Positions 59,901 through 64,000 of a stretch of 64,000 nucleotides of DNA are shown piece after piece. Position numbers and translations under genes: made by a program. Source of the stretch: Pelodera strongyloides (taxonomy: Eukaryota > Nematoda > Chromadorea > Rhabditida > Rhabditidae); contig JAANDG010000223.1 of the NCBI GenBank assembly GCA_036852015.1, positions 62,001 through 126,000 of the forward strand, read 5' to 3'. The notes under the pieces were generated by a model. That model was not told the DNA's origin and did no database searches. It saw nothing but the letters and a program-made list of their open reading frames with translations. How positions within the stretch are numbered: the first letter of the stretch is position 1; each line of letters starts with the position of its first letter.

Positions 59901-62900
59901 AAACGGATGACATGATATGCATAGGTGTACAGTATCAAACTTTTATTCGCTATTTTTTATCCTATCTGATGCTGCTTTCCCCTGGTGCATGCTTTCAACT
60001 TCTGTTTTTACTTTTATTTTATTTTTGCTTCGAAGACTTTCCCAGAATACTGCTGGGCTTTTGTCTTTCTGGATCAACAGTTCCCTCAGCTGCAGTGTGT
60101 TGTTTTAAAATCACTAAAATCACTGGTGATTTTACTATATTTTGTGGTTATTTTGCTTTTATTCGTGTACTTTCGTCCGTAAATCAACCCAATGTGCCCG
60201 CATACATTCTATAGTAAATAAAAATGTAGCGAAACATTCTAATTGTAAGGTGCACGTTGAAGTTGAGTTGTACAAAGTACGAAGTATAGTTGTACAAAAT
60301 GCATCAGACATTCATGATTACTGTTTATATGCTGTCATTTAGTTTAGTTTCATATCAACTCAAATTTGAGTGCTATATTTTTGATTTGAAACCGGTTGTT
60401 GTAACTTCCACTGACTCATATTATGCATATCACTTTTTCAATAGTGCAACCATGAAAGAGAGTACTTGTTTTGAGAGAAACTGGCGTTTTTATCGATGGT
60501 ATTACTTCGGACTTTACACATAGAGGACATTCATACGCAACATGGACTTTATCGGCTTTACTTCAAATCCATATCTTCCTCTTTTTCAACAAAATAGTAG
60601 TATAATTTTATTTTCACCGCAGACTCCCTTGTGTATTACTGTGCATTTTTCTGGCTACTTCTGTGTGTTGTATTCTGTACTTCTTTTTCACATTTTTCGT
60701 TATATTTTTCGGATTTTGGCATGTTAAACTTTTTTAATTCGTTCTTTTCTAACAAGCATAAACCTAAGATTAACTCACTGTTATGGTATAAAAACCTGCA
60801 CTTTATTTCGGGATTTCCTTTTCTTCCCTGGACTCTGTCCCTGCTTTCTCTTCCCTCTGTCGCTGTGTCACGCTCTTTTCCCCTGCCAATCTGGGATACT
60901 ATGCGGGTCTGATGTTCAGATGTTTCAGACGAAGAGAGCCGAGACGTCCAGAGACTCAGAGAGATCAGCATCACCGAGACTGGTGCCAATACTTAAGAAG
61001 ACTAGGTCAGAGCCTGAGCTGGATCGATCCGAACCTGAAGAAAGGACTGAGGAAGAATACTACAGAAGGACCTACCAGGTCGAGCGCACCTACCTTCCGA
61101 CAGACTCCGGTTTTGAAGAGTATGCTGCCATTCCACCGCGACCCCGTTCTGCCGCTTCGAGCGTGCGCGAGATTCCAGTCGCCGTAAGCGGACGCGGGGT
61201 CTCACCCTACGCGGACGCCGATATGACTTCATATAATCATGGCTATCCTCGAGAACGGGAGATTCCTATTCGTCTGGTGCCGTCGCCGGCCGAAAGTTAT
61301 GAATACTACGACGGACGGGCGCGTTCCACGACGTCGCCACACGTTGTTCCCGTGGTAGTCGCCCGGCAGCCACTCAGTCGCCATCCGGAACCATTGCAAA
61401 ACGAGCATCATCAGTCAATCCGTGAGCGACGATATGAACGAAGTTACGAGTTTGAGCGGCTTGGCGACGAGCGACCCGCCCCTTATGTAGCAACTGAATT
61501 GCCCGTCAGGTATGACGCGTCGCGTCGTATGTCGCGGTCAGATATTGATGCGGCGCGTCATGCGTCGCGGACAGACATGGACGCGGAGCGGTATGCGTCG
61601 CGGTCACGGCCGACTACGCAACATGGTTATGACCAACGAGGGTACGAGTCGGATACAAAGGACGTCGAATATGAAGAAGTGGATTATGGAGAGATCGGGA
61701 ACACTCGGGACTTTCCAGTTGTTGGTTCCTACGGAAACCCACGGTATACTGTAGTTCCCGTGGAAAGGCGAACCGGGAGGAATCCTCGACGGGAGCTGGT
61801 ACAGCCATACCGTAATCGGGCAAAATCCAGCGATCATTTGTACTACAGTGGACCAGACTACGGTCGCCAAGAGTACTACAGTAGTCCGAAGGCTTACGGT
61901 ACCGATGCAGTCAGCGGACCGAGTTACCGCTTCTACGATCGAGAGGGCAAACAAGTGAGGAGAGACCAGTCTACCGACAGACGGATAGACATCACGCGCA
62001 GCTATGAGACACTAGACGATCAGGCGCAGCAGAGTTCTTCAGAAGCGGTAGTTGTTTCATGTTATTTAGGGAAGCAACTTTACTAATGTTGCACTGTAAC
62101 AGAAGATTTTGATCCTAATATACGTCCTAACTGAGGCCGTATTCACCAACACACAGGGAGCCCTCCATAGGTTCTCGAGTGTTGTGAATCTCTTCTGCTC
62201 TCGCACTCTCTACGCACTCTTTAGCTCCCTGGGGAGGCCAGGGAGGACTCCCTGCATGTTGGTGAATACGGCCTCTGAATGTATGGTTATGGTGTGGGTC
62301 CGCACTCCTCCAATTCTGAATGTGTGTTAATGTTGGCAAATTATTTTGAAACTTGGACCCCGTGATAGTCAATTATAAAACATGAGTTAATGATGAATGA
62401 TGGTATCAGTTTATTTAGTTGACAGTTCTGCATTGCAATTTTCAACTATGTAGTGACAAAACTTTGCTCCCGGTGAGGATCGAACTCACGACCTTCAGAT
62501 TATGAGACTGACGCGCTGCCTACTGCGCTACGGAAGCCTATCATGATATTTCGCTTTTAGGACCCAAGAGAATGGCGCAGTGTAATTCGCTCACAGAGGC
62601 AGCCGGCCCCTGGTCGACCAATCAACAAGGAGAAAATCCAAGAGACATCCAAGTCTCTTAGGTATGATTCAATTAACAAATACTAATTGTAAATAATAAA
62701 TATTACAGGGACGCACCAGATGTGTCCCTCGAGCCCTTTCCCCTCTGTGGGCGAGGTGTTGTCGAGGTGTAAGCGGTCCACTTTTTCGGCCCAGTGTTGG
62801 CCGCGCACCGGCCAAGTTTCCTCAGTGATGAAAATCAAATATATTCTACTTTCAGCAACCTTCCCGTCTACATCAATAAAAAGATGCGCGAACAAGAGGA

Positions 62901-63654
62901 GAAATTCCTGAAGGAACAGGAAGAAAATCAGCGATATTTGGATTCGGCACGCAAGGAAGTTCAGGTTAATAATATATATATATATATATACAAAGGTACT
63001 ATTTACAAATATTTCTCATATGAGAAGCAAAAGGGCAGTTCTAGCTTCTAGCTTGTTTGTTAAAAAAAAATCAGCTATTTATCGTTTATAAATTTTGACA
63101 GGAAGTCTCAACGAATGAAAACTGCCGTATAGACCCCAGCTATACTGTATCTTACTTAATTTTAGTTTATCCCCGCTTTAGTTTATCTCACTTAATTTAG
63201 GAGCAGCAACGGTACAACGAGCAACAATTGATTCGGTCAGCAGCACCTAATTCTGCTGCTGATCGTTTTACACGTCAAGACTACTCTGCACCCAGACAGA
63301 CCAGGTATTTTTTTGTGTTTGTTAGGGTTATTTAGTTGCGTCTGAGACATTAGATTGCTAGACTGTGACCAGTTTACTGTAGTGTACGAGAACGTTTGTA
63401 TGTCTCCCTCGAAATATGTGCTCAATGAACTGCATCCTTGTAATTAACAACTTCTTTATTGGCGATTTCTAGGCCTAGGGGCCCTTATCTTTTTACTAAA
63501 ACTTTTCCATAATTATCATATGAAATTACCGTAATACATTCGCAGAGACTTCTCCACTGAACGCCAGTCGAACTACTCGCGTGAAGTGCAGGAGAAGAAC
63601 TACGGTAGTTCAACGTACGCACCACAGAATCAACAGTACTCCAGGACCAATCAG
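28058..63654 (+). CDS. LMO7/LIMCH1-like scaffold protein (CH and PDZ domains); 42 exons in window, 3' end outside
   Basis: Forty-two exons join in phase to give about 2,428 residues without a stop. Order: calponin-homology domain (about 20-185), an LMO7/LIMCH1-type charged segment (about 347-382), long proline/serine/acid-rich disordered regions, a PDZ domain (about 1543-1636), basic/tyrosine-rich disordered sequence (exon 60920-62047), and a coiled coil (from about 2320). Vertebrate LMO7 has CH, DUF4757, PDZ and LIM in this order and works at adherens junctions and actin; LIMCH1 binds myosin II. A similar role is inferred. The LIM domain would lie to the right of the window. The start is uncertain: the frame is open upstream of the ATG at 28058 to an acceptor at 28025. 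The largest introns are 4.1 and 3.8 kb and are filled with foldbacks. The least certain joins are 49551/49929 and 50046/50321. Confidence 0.78.
28451..28668. repeat. Family C foldback in LMO7-like intron 2
   Basis: TTAAAGGCTCAGGCCCACGT ... ACGTGGGCCTGTGTCTTTAA; arms pair (AATCTCCCAGA / TCTGGGAGATT). Confidence 0.88.
29106..29233 (+). CDS. LMO7-like gene, exon 4: CH domain
   Basis: The acceptor is TCATTACAG and the donor is GAAAAG|GTTTGC (phase 2). It encodes DWILQFLLVCRYRLHFDEIN and then LFYAEDLLDREDTEQVFDQY. LF-x-x-EDLLD corresponds to LFxPxDLxD of CH domains. Confidence 0.75.
29234..33337. other. 4.1-kb intron of the LMO7-like gene
   Basis: No supported exon. A GA microsatellite lies at 33091-33131. 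A GC-richer block at 30895-31080 (TTTGCATGCTCCGCCCCTCC) and open frames on both strands at 32290-32630 look like old insertions. Confidence 0.55.
33338..33725 (+). CDS. LMO7-like gene, exons 5-6: end of CH domain
   Basis: Exons 33338-33380 (acceptor TTTTTTTCAG, donor AGAAGG|GTAGGT) and 33615-33725 (acceptor CTCGTTTAG, donor TATATT|GTGAGT). The joined reading is SVEDRTRR-VCITVCTLARHL, matching the last CH helix of LMO7 (ETDRRVKNVLITLYWLGR). It continues with RLSNPLIPQFDYSATEPLEQ. Confidence 0.78.
34060..35059 (+). CDS. LMO7-like gene, exons 7-9, one with a GC donor
   Basis: Exons 34060-34151 (ASKGLHNASLLFDRPHLDVV...), 34590-34647 (KMSTLVTTEGNQMDPAAYK) and 35001-35059 (VSRFLQDLGGEQTDTTDDY). 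Exon 8 ends TACAAG|GCAAGA: no GT donor keeps the frame, while the GC donor joins exactly in phase 0 to exon 9 (acceptor TTATTTTCTAG). Product segment without recognisable domain, probably a linker after the CH domain. Confidence 0.72.
34425..34544. repeat. Family A foldback, right half
   Basis: Family core TTTAGCTCGATTTTTTATTC and right end CCGGCGGGTACTTGGCTTTAA. The left arm is lost. It ends about 45 bp before exon 8. Confidence 0.8.
35916..36397. repeat. Family C4 foldback, nearly perfect palindrome
   Basis: About 480 bp with arms of roughly 220 bp: TTAAAGGGATGGGTTCACTA ... TAGTGAGCCCATCCCTTTAA. Long inner blocks (GCTAAGAGATATGGCTGAAA / TTTCAGCCATATCTCTTAGC) are identical, so the insertion is young. 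Confidence 0.95.
36394..36567. repeat. Family B foldback, sharing a TTAA with its neighbour
   Basis: TTAAAGCGGTATAACACACA ... ACCGCCTGTTACACCACGTTAA. Its left TTAA is the right TTAA of the family C4 element. Confidence 0.85.
37840..38086. repeat. GC-rich element just upstream of exon 10
   Basis: It carries repeated TTGCACGCC motifs and ends GCACGCCAAGTTTCTTCAGTG, similar to the end of the element at 62803-62829. It is strongly GC in an AT-rich intron and ends 43 bp before the exon. Confidence 0.65.
38130..38732 (+). CDS. LMO7-like gene, exons 10-11
   Basis: Exons 38130-38271 (acceptor TTTCCCTTTCAG; SCSSLSQSSCLDPSLHQIHH..., donor CAGCG|GTAAGG) and 38604-38732 (acceptor CTTTCAG; PAADPLHYVSAHSAALAISE... 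ending QQQLDSK|GTAAGA). The second is helical with a Q/K-rich end. Confidence 0.78.
39033..39612 (+). CDS. LMO7-like gene, exons 12-13: DUF4757-like segment
   Basis: Exon 39033-39139 (acceptor TTCTTTTTAG) encodes PRFTEEESWISDLDTWRRKR, then KQKSVSGSDSTLEDE. W-x-x-DL-x-x-W-+-x-++ resembles KWQDDLAKWKDRRKSYTSDL of LMO7/LIMCH1. Exon 39577-39612 (acceptor GTCTACAG, donor CAACAAG|GTTCGT) keeps phase 2 on both sides and reads LKGTNQLRDST. An alternative frame (AERNKSTERFNK) looks attractive but does not join. Confidence 0.68.
39698..40105. repeat. Family A foldback split by a later insertion
   Basis: The left half ends CTAAATTCGAG and the right half resumes CATAAATACATAAGAATTCA ... CCGGCCGGTATTTCGCTTTAA. 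The two parts are separated by 251 bp of foreign sequence flanked by CACATTTG. Confidence 0.85.
39774..40040. mobile_element. 251-bp insertion with 8-bp target-site duplication
   Basis: CACATTTG at 39774-39781 is repeated exactly at 40033-40040, inside a family A element whose order is otherwise continuous. The insert (39782-40032) lacks clear terminal inverted repeats. On the minus strand it ends GCTTTATTGCTAATAAAAAT. An 8-bp duplication suits a hAT-type element; the A-rich minus-strand end could also indicate a retroposed fragment. Confidence 0.75.
40977..41153. repeat. Family A foldback, complete
   Basis: TTAAAGCGAAATACCGGCTG ... CAGCCGGTATTTCGCTTTAA; 177 bp. Confidence 0.95.
42667..42753. 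repeat. (CT)n microsatellite
   Basis: A nearly pure run of more than 80 bp. Confidence 0.97.
43015..43135 (+). CDS. LMO7-like gene, exon 14
   Basis: The acceptor is TTTTTCATTCATAAG and the donor is TGGCGG|GTTCGG. Entering in phase 2 it encodes SSLRDYCQSLNWARELVLEN, then LNDPPRPAGPTPSLSIRTLW. A second frame is also open here, but only this one joins both neighbours. Confidence 0.6.
43280..44590 (+). CDS. LMO7-like gene, exon 15: long disordered region
   Basis: About 437 codons. The acceptor is TTTGAAG|CGAAAG (or AAAGCAG|CGA at 43289). The sequence opens with a short coiled coil (SVALDQLEKELAEVRRQSES) and is then acidic and proline/serine-rich. Features are PPPTEEECPNCYQKMMRRS (a lone C-x2-C), PTAPPRRPGKLP (SH3-ligand-like) and YDYEDVPILPTKNTPLPDIP. 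The donor is GGTCCG|GTTAGT (phase 0). The frame is open further 5', where a TTG-initiated stretch reads as a hydrophobic helix, but there is no ATG before 43268. An ATG there (MRLKRKQRQQ) could start a shorter isoform. Confidence 0.78.
45019..45180. repeat. (GA)n microsatellite block
   Basis: GA runs interrupted by GTTAGAGA units. Confidence 0.95.
45422..45783. repeat. Family C foldback, complete, TTAA-bounded
   Basis: TTAAAGGGACAGGCCCATCA ... TGATGGGCCTGTCCCTTTAA; the arms pair through ATTACAATATAT and CTTGATAGTC blocks. Confidence 0.93.
46009..46050. repeat. 42-bp near-perfect palindrome
   Basis: CATTTTCTATATCGGTATTAC is followed directly by its inverse GTAATACCGAGATAGAAAATG (one mismatch, no spacer). 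Confidence 0.9.
46595..47422 (+). CDS. LMO7-like gene, exon 16: disordered region
   Basis: 276 codons. The acceptor is GCCGCTGACAG, read in phase 0. An in-frame ATG at 46619 could be an alternative start. Segments include FAFDKDEEWSNTFLKHSGNV (W/F-rich) and TRSRPTRRPSSLSDMETITS (basic/serine phosphosite-like), and a helix VAAFEGLRSSVAAALMRRTS. The donor is CCCTGG|GTTTGT. No domain is recognised. Confidence 0.72.
47577..47666 (+). repeat. 30-bp tandem repeat, three copies
   Basis: AATAAAGGGTTAAGGTTCAG + TTTACCTCCT three times, with one substitution in the third copy. Confidence 0.97.
48689..48764. repeat. (CT)n microsatellite
   Basis: CT run interrupted by CCC at intervals. Confidence 0.95.
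49090..50046 (+). CDS. LMO7-like gene, exons 17-19
   Basis: Exon 49090-49332 (acceptor CTCATCAG; contains MEPKTAPAKYIDRYVVRFKL, donor TTTAAG|GTAGAT), exon 49443-49551 (DSKEEILSVSSPHPDIDSGI..., donor GAGAA|GTTGGT) and exon 49929-50046 (acceptor AATTAGAG; AYDKLRQLLNQSYSKLHNID...). The third donor, AAAGAG|GTCGCG, is weak. It is chosen because it is the only GT in that frame which gives phase 2 for the next exon; the boundary is provisional. Confidence 0.62.
49650..49760. repeat. Family E element, decayed
   Basis: GAGGCCGTAATCACCAACACACAGG and GCGTAGAGAGTGCGAGAG resemble parts of the element at 62132-62276; no matching right end is seen. Confidence 0.55.
50321..51427 (+). CDS. LMO7-like gene, exons 20-24: charged linker before the PDZ domain
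   Basis: Exons 50321-50423 (ETPPPEHAPPPPPFEEREYT...), 50495-50614 (VLVPIAVKKRQFEESAEREE...), 50784-50972 (SSSLLRTSAVRVGSSQTFQT...), 51089-51238 (INSSANSSEEKSVLVELTVE...) and 51350-51427 (ATNRSRSASREREAKTMAPP...). All have strong donors (GTGAGA, GTAGGA, GTGAGA, GTAAGT, GTAAAT) and pyrimidine-rich acceptors, and every join is in phase. Proline-rich, then highly charged; no domain. Confidence 0.85.
51581..52689 (+). CDS. LMO7-like gene, exons 25-27: PDZ domain
   Basis: Exons 51581-51655 (VDIPFDDSSPAVYKPATKWK...), 52074-52229 and 52557-52689. The second gives EFDGCRTLTLEMGAHPIHKG, then FGFGVSNQKQLGDPVRVNSV and GTPADRAGLQ. The third gives VGDHIVSINGESVLEAYPSA, then HEAVRLGEAELRIQKIEG. KGFGFGV is the GLGF carboxylate-binding loop, SPADRAGLQVGD-like and IxxINGxSV are the standard second half of a PDZ fold. 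PDZ domains bind C-terminal peptides of partners. The donor after exon 25 (GAGTTA|GTTTTT) is weak. Two family A copies lie in these introns. Confidence 0.88.
51679..51870. repeat. Family A foldback, diverged
   Basis: TTAAAGCGATAGATCGGCCG ... AACCTGCTGTTATTGCTTTAA, with a different core; 24 bp after exon 25. Confidence 0.75.
52318..52449. repeat. Family A foldback, right part
   Basis: TTATGCTAATTTGCCTCGAA ... ACCGGCCGGCATTTCGCTTCAA; left arm lost. Confidence 0.8.
52878..54340 (+). CDS. LMO7-like gene, exons 28-32
   Basis: Exons 52878-52951 (RSSSVPPPLQKSPSSFDKTR...), 53160-53226 (EVAKESSVNSYAEFRKRSQG...), 53312-53390 (NLRPDSQTSLSPASSSSEVY...), 53660-53753 (STTATSSFSELYRTPVQSFK...) and 54240-54340 (DNYATSSLQRGINSQLPPIE...). 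All joins keep frame. Reading past the 53390 donor (ATGAG|GTACTG) reaches a stop at 53527-53529, so an isoform ending there is conceivable. Serine/proline-rich and disordered. Confidence 0.82.
53836..54010. repeat. Family F foldback
   Basis: TGAGGCCGGTTCCAATAAAA ... TTTATTGGAACCGGCCTCA; the inner arms AGGCGTCTCCTG / CAGGAGACGCCT also pair. Confidence 0.93.
54630..55865 (+). CDS. LMO7-like gene, exons 33-36, including a 27-nt microexon
   Basis: Exons 54630-54769 (SEDARYRVQTMVDKTGPGKL..., helical), 54997-55079 (YDALSSRPIEDEPKLIRNYE...), 55542-55568 (SSRRVQFVP) and 55785-55865 (NKSFALHKEQDNEAVCAVLK...). The 27-nt exon has acceptor TTTGTGCAG and donor CCCG|GTAACA. It is flanked by phase 0 joins, so it can be included or skipped without a frameshift. 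Confidence 0.78.
55918..55975. repeat. Family B element, left arm
   Basis: TTAAAGCAGTATGGTACGTG, then TTGAAACGTGTGTTGGAACC. Confidence 0.55.
56381..56562. repeat. Family A foldback, complete
   Basis: TTAAGGCGAAATACCGGCCG ... ACTGGCCGGTATTTCGCTTTAA; 182 bp, orientation inverted relative to most copies. Confidence 0.94.
57982..58175. repeat. Family A foldback, complete
   Basis: TTAAAGCGAAATACTAGCCG ... GGTGGTATTTCGCTTTAA; 194 bp. Confidence 0.93.
58376..58536. repeat. Family A foldback
   Basis: CAGGAGAAATACCGGCCGGT ... CAGCCGGTATTTCGCTTTAA; the first bases of the left end are altered. Confidence 0.92.
59662..59733 (+). CDS. LMO7-like gene, exon 37
   Basis: The acceptor is ATATTTTAG and the donor is CTCTTG|GTAAGT. 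24 codons, phase 0 on both sides: ANGRQLDDEVDRDAEDVQDG, then RGLL. Acidic; skippable without frameshift. Confidence 0.72.
59734..60919. other. 1.2-kb intron of the LMO7-like gene
   Basis: AT-rich, turning pyrimidine-rich toward the 3' splice site (TTTTCTTCCCTGGACTCTGT...). Several hydrophobic open frames (59894-60730) have no splice support. Confidence 0.6.
60920..62047 (+). CDS. LMO7-like gene, exon 38: long basic/tyrosine-rich disordered exon
   Basis: 376 codons between CTGATGTTCAG and GAAGCG|GTAGTT, phase 0 at both ends. It begins MFQTKRAETSRDSERSASPR, rich in R, S, E, Y and P. It contains a short internal repeat (SRRMSRSDIDAARHASRTDM, then DAERYASRS) encoded at 61525-61610. Frequent Y-E-x and R-x-x-S motifs suggest phosphorylation targets. 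Its G+C is higher than that of the introns. No folded domain recognised. An in-frame ATG at the exon start is probably incidental. Confidence 0.85.
62132..62276. repeat. Family E foldback, complete
   Basis: TGAGGCCGTATTCACCAACA ... TGTTGGTGAATACGGCCTCT; the inner arms GGGAGCCCTCC / GGAGGACTCCC pair partly. Confidence 0.93.
62465..62537 (-). tRNA. tRNA-Met, elongator type (anticodon CAT)
   Basis: 73 nt on the minus strand. The acceptor GCTTCCG pairs with CGGGAGC. It has a D-arm with GTAGGCAGC, anticodon loop CTCATAA (CAT), T-arm GTGAG-TTCGATC-CTCAC and discriminator A. It lies in an LMO7-like intron, antisense, 23 bp upstream of the next exon. The elongator identity is inferred from the TTCGATC T-loop. 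Confidence 0.94.
62561..63654 (+). CDS. LMO7-like gene, exons 39-42: coiled-coil region; gene continues outside
   Basis: Exons 62561-62661 (DPREWRSVIRSQRQPAPGRP...), 62856-62964 (NLPVYINKKMREQEEKFLKE, then QEENQRYLDSARKEVQ), 63201-63304 (EQQRYNEQQLIRSAAPNSAA...) and 63546-63654 (DFSTERQSNYSREVQEKNYG...), all in phase. The K/E/Q-rich helix resembles the REQEKLREEWQRAKQEAERE coiled coil that precedes the LIM domain in LMO7. The last donor is AATCAG|GTAATG. Confidence 0.84.
62803..62829. repeat. End of GC-rich element upstream of exon 40
   Basis: GCCGCGCACCGGCCAAGTTT + CCTCAGTG is the inverted terminal sequence of the element at 22744-22851. The preceding 90 bp are also GC-rich. It ends 26 bp before exon 40 and may contribute to the region before the acceptor. 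Confidence 0.75.
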
Positions 63655-64000
63655 GTAATGGGTGAACCGATTTGGTGACGGTTCACTGGGTTTTTCGTCG
63701 GCCAGCCCATTTGGTGACAACTCATCGAAAAACGTCATCATATGGTCCCCATATGGTCACCAAATGGTCACTAACCCGTCACCAAATGGTTTTTTTCGGT
63801 GAAAATCATTTCATGACGAGCCATCAGTTTTCCTCTGCAAGAAGACAAATGTACTGTAGGTAGGCAGTCAGTCACTAATCACTAGTTCTAATAAATCAAA
63901 AATGCAGCGCATTTCAATTTACCCCGTAAAAATAGGCACTTTATTTGACTTCGGTTTGTTCGACAGCGCTTGAGTACCTTTTAGTCGAAATGAGAAGGCT
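63655..64000. repeat. Start of the next intron, with small inverted repeats
   Basis: Repeated ATTTGGTGAC / GTCACCAAATGG motifs at 63667-63790 form a small foldback. No further exon is visible before the window ends. Confidence 0.6.

Larger units (their letters stand above)
62048..62560. other. Intron with foldback and antisense tRNA gene
   Basis: It holds the family E foldback (62132-62276) and a tRNA-Met gene on the minus strand (62465-62537). Confidence 0.8.

Noticed and set aside
59894..60730. Hydrophobic open frames resembling membrane segments
   Set aside because: T-rich intron sequence translates as F/L/Y runs in several frames at once, with no splice borders.
1..64000. Viral, defence-system or operon-like content
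   Set aside because: No polymerase, integrase, capsid, nuclease or toxin motifs and no closely packed co-directional genes were seen. The genes found are intron-rich animal genes.

Overview
The window is animal nuclear DNA, AT-rich and intron-dense, with no sign of prokaryotic or organellar content. Short exons (27-1,300 nt) have clean GT...AG borders, often TTTCAG acceptors, and lie in a sea of small foldback (MITE-like) repeats and CT/GA microsatellites. An invertebrate, most likely a nematode or similar small ecdysozoan, fits best (TTTCAG acceptors, a divergent C1GALT-like glycosyltransferase, abundant palindromic repeats). This is an inference; no species is recognised.

Layout. 1-5.8 kb: repeats, mainly two TTAA-bounded foldbacks. 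5.8-8.0 kb (+): the 3' part of a glycosyltransferase gene of the GT31 (C1GALT1/fringe) type. 10.4-15.8 kb (+): scattered exons of an unrecognised coiled-coil protein with an EF-hand-like stretch; one of its exons is duplicated as a relic broken by a nested foldback. 18.8 kb: a tRNA-Gly(TCC). 18.4-19.6 kb: a diverged GT-rich duplication. 21.1 kb: a BED-type zinc-finger relic of a hAT-like transposase. 21.5-22.4 kb: four tRNA-Thr-like units. 23.8-24.7 kb: a GC-rich 860-bp foldback.

28.06 kb to the right edge (+): one large gene. I assembled 42 phase-compatible exons encoding about 2,428 residues, with no internal stop: a calponin-homology (CH) domain, an LMO7/LIMCH1-like (DUF4757-like) segment, long disordered regions, a PDZ domain, more disordered/charged sequence and a coiled coil. 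Domain order and local similarity identify an LMO7/LIMCH1-type junction-actin scaffold; the LIM domain expected at the C-terminus would lie beyond the window. A tRNA-Met gene sits antisense in one of its introns, 23 bp from an exon.

The other main content is transposon-derived. Family A (TTAAAGCGAAATACCGG...) has about 13 copies, and families B and C share the TTAA borders. Families E/F start GAGGCCG, and a GC-rich family ends CCAAGTTTCYTCAGTG. I found no phage-like, defence or CRISPR-like system.
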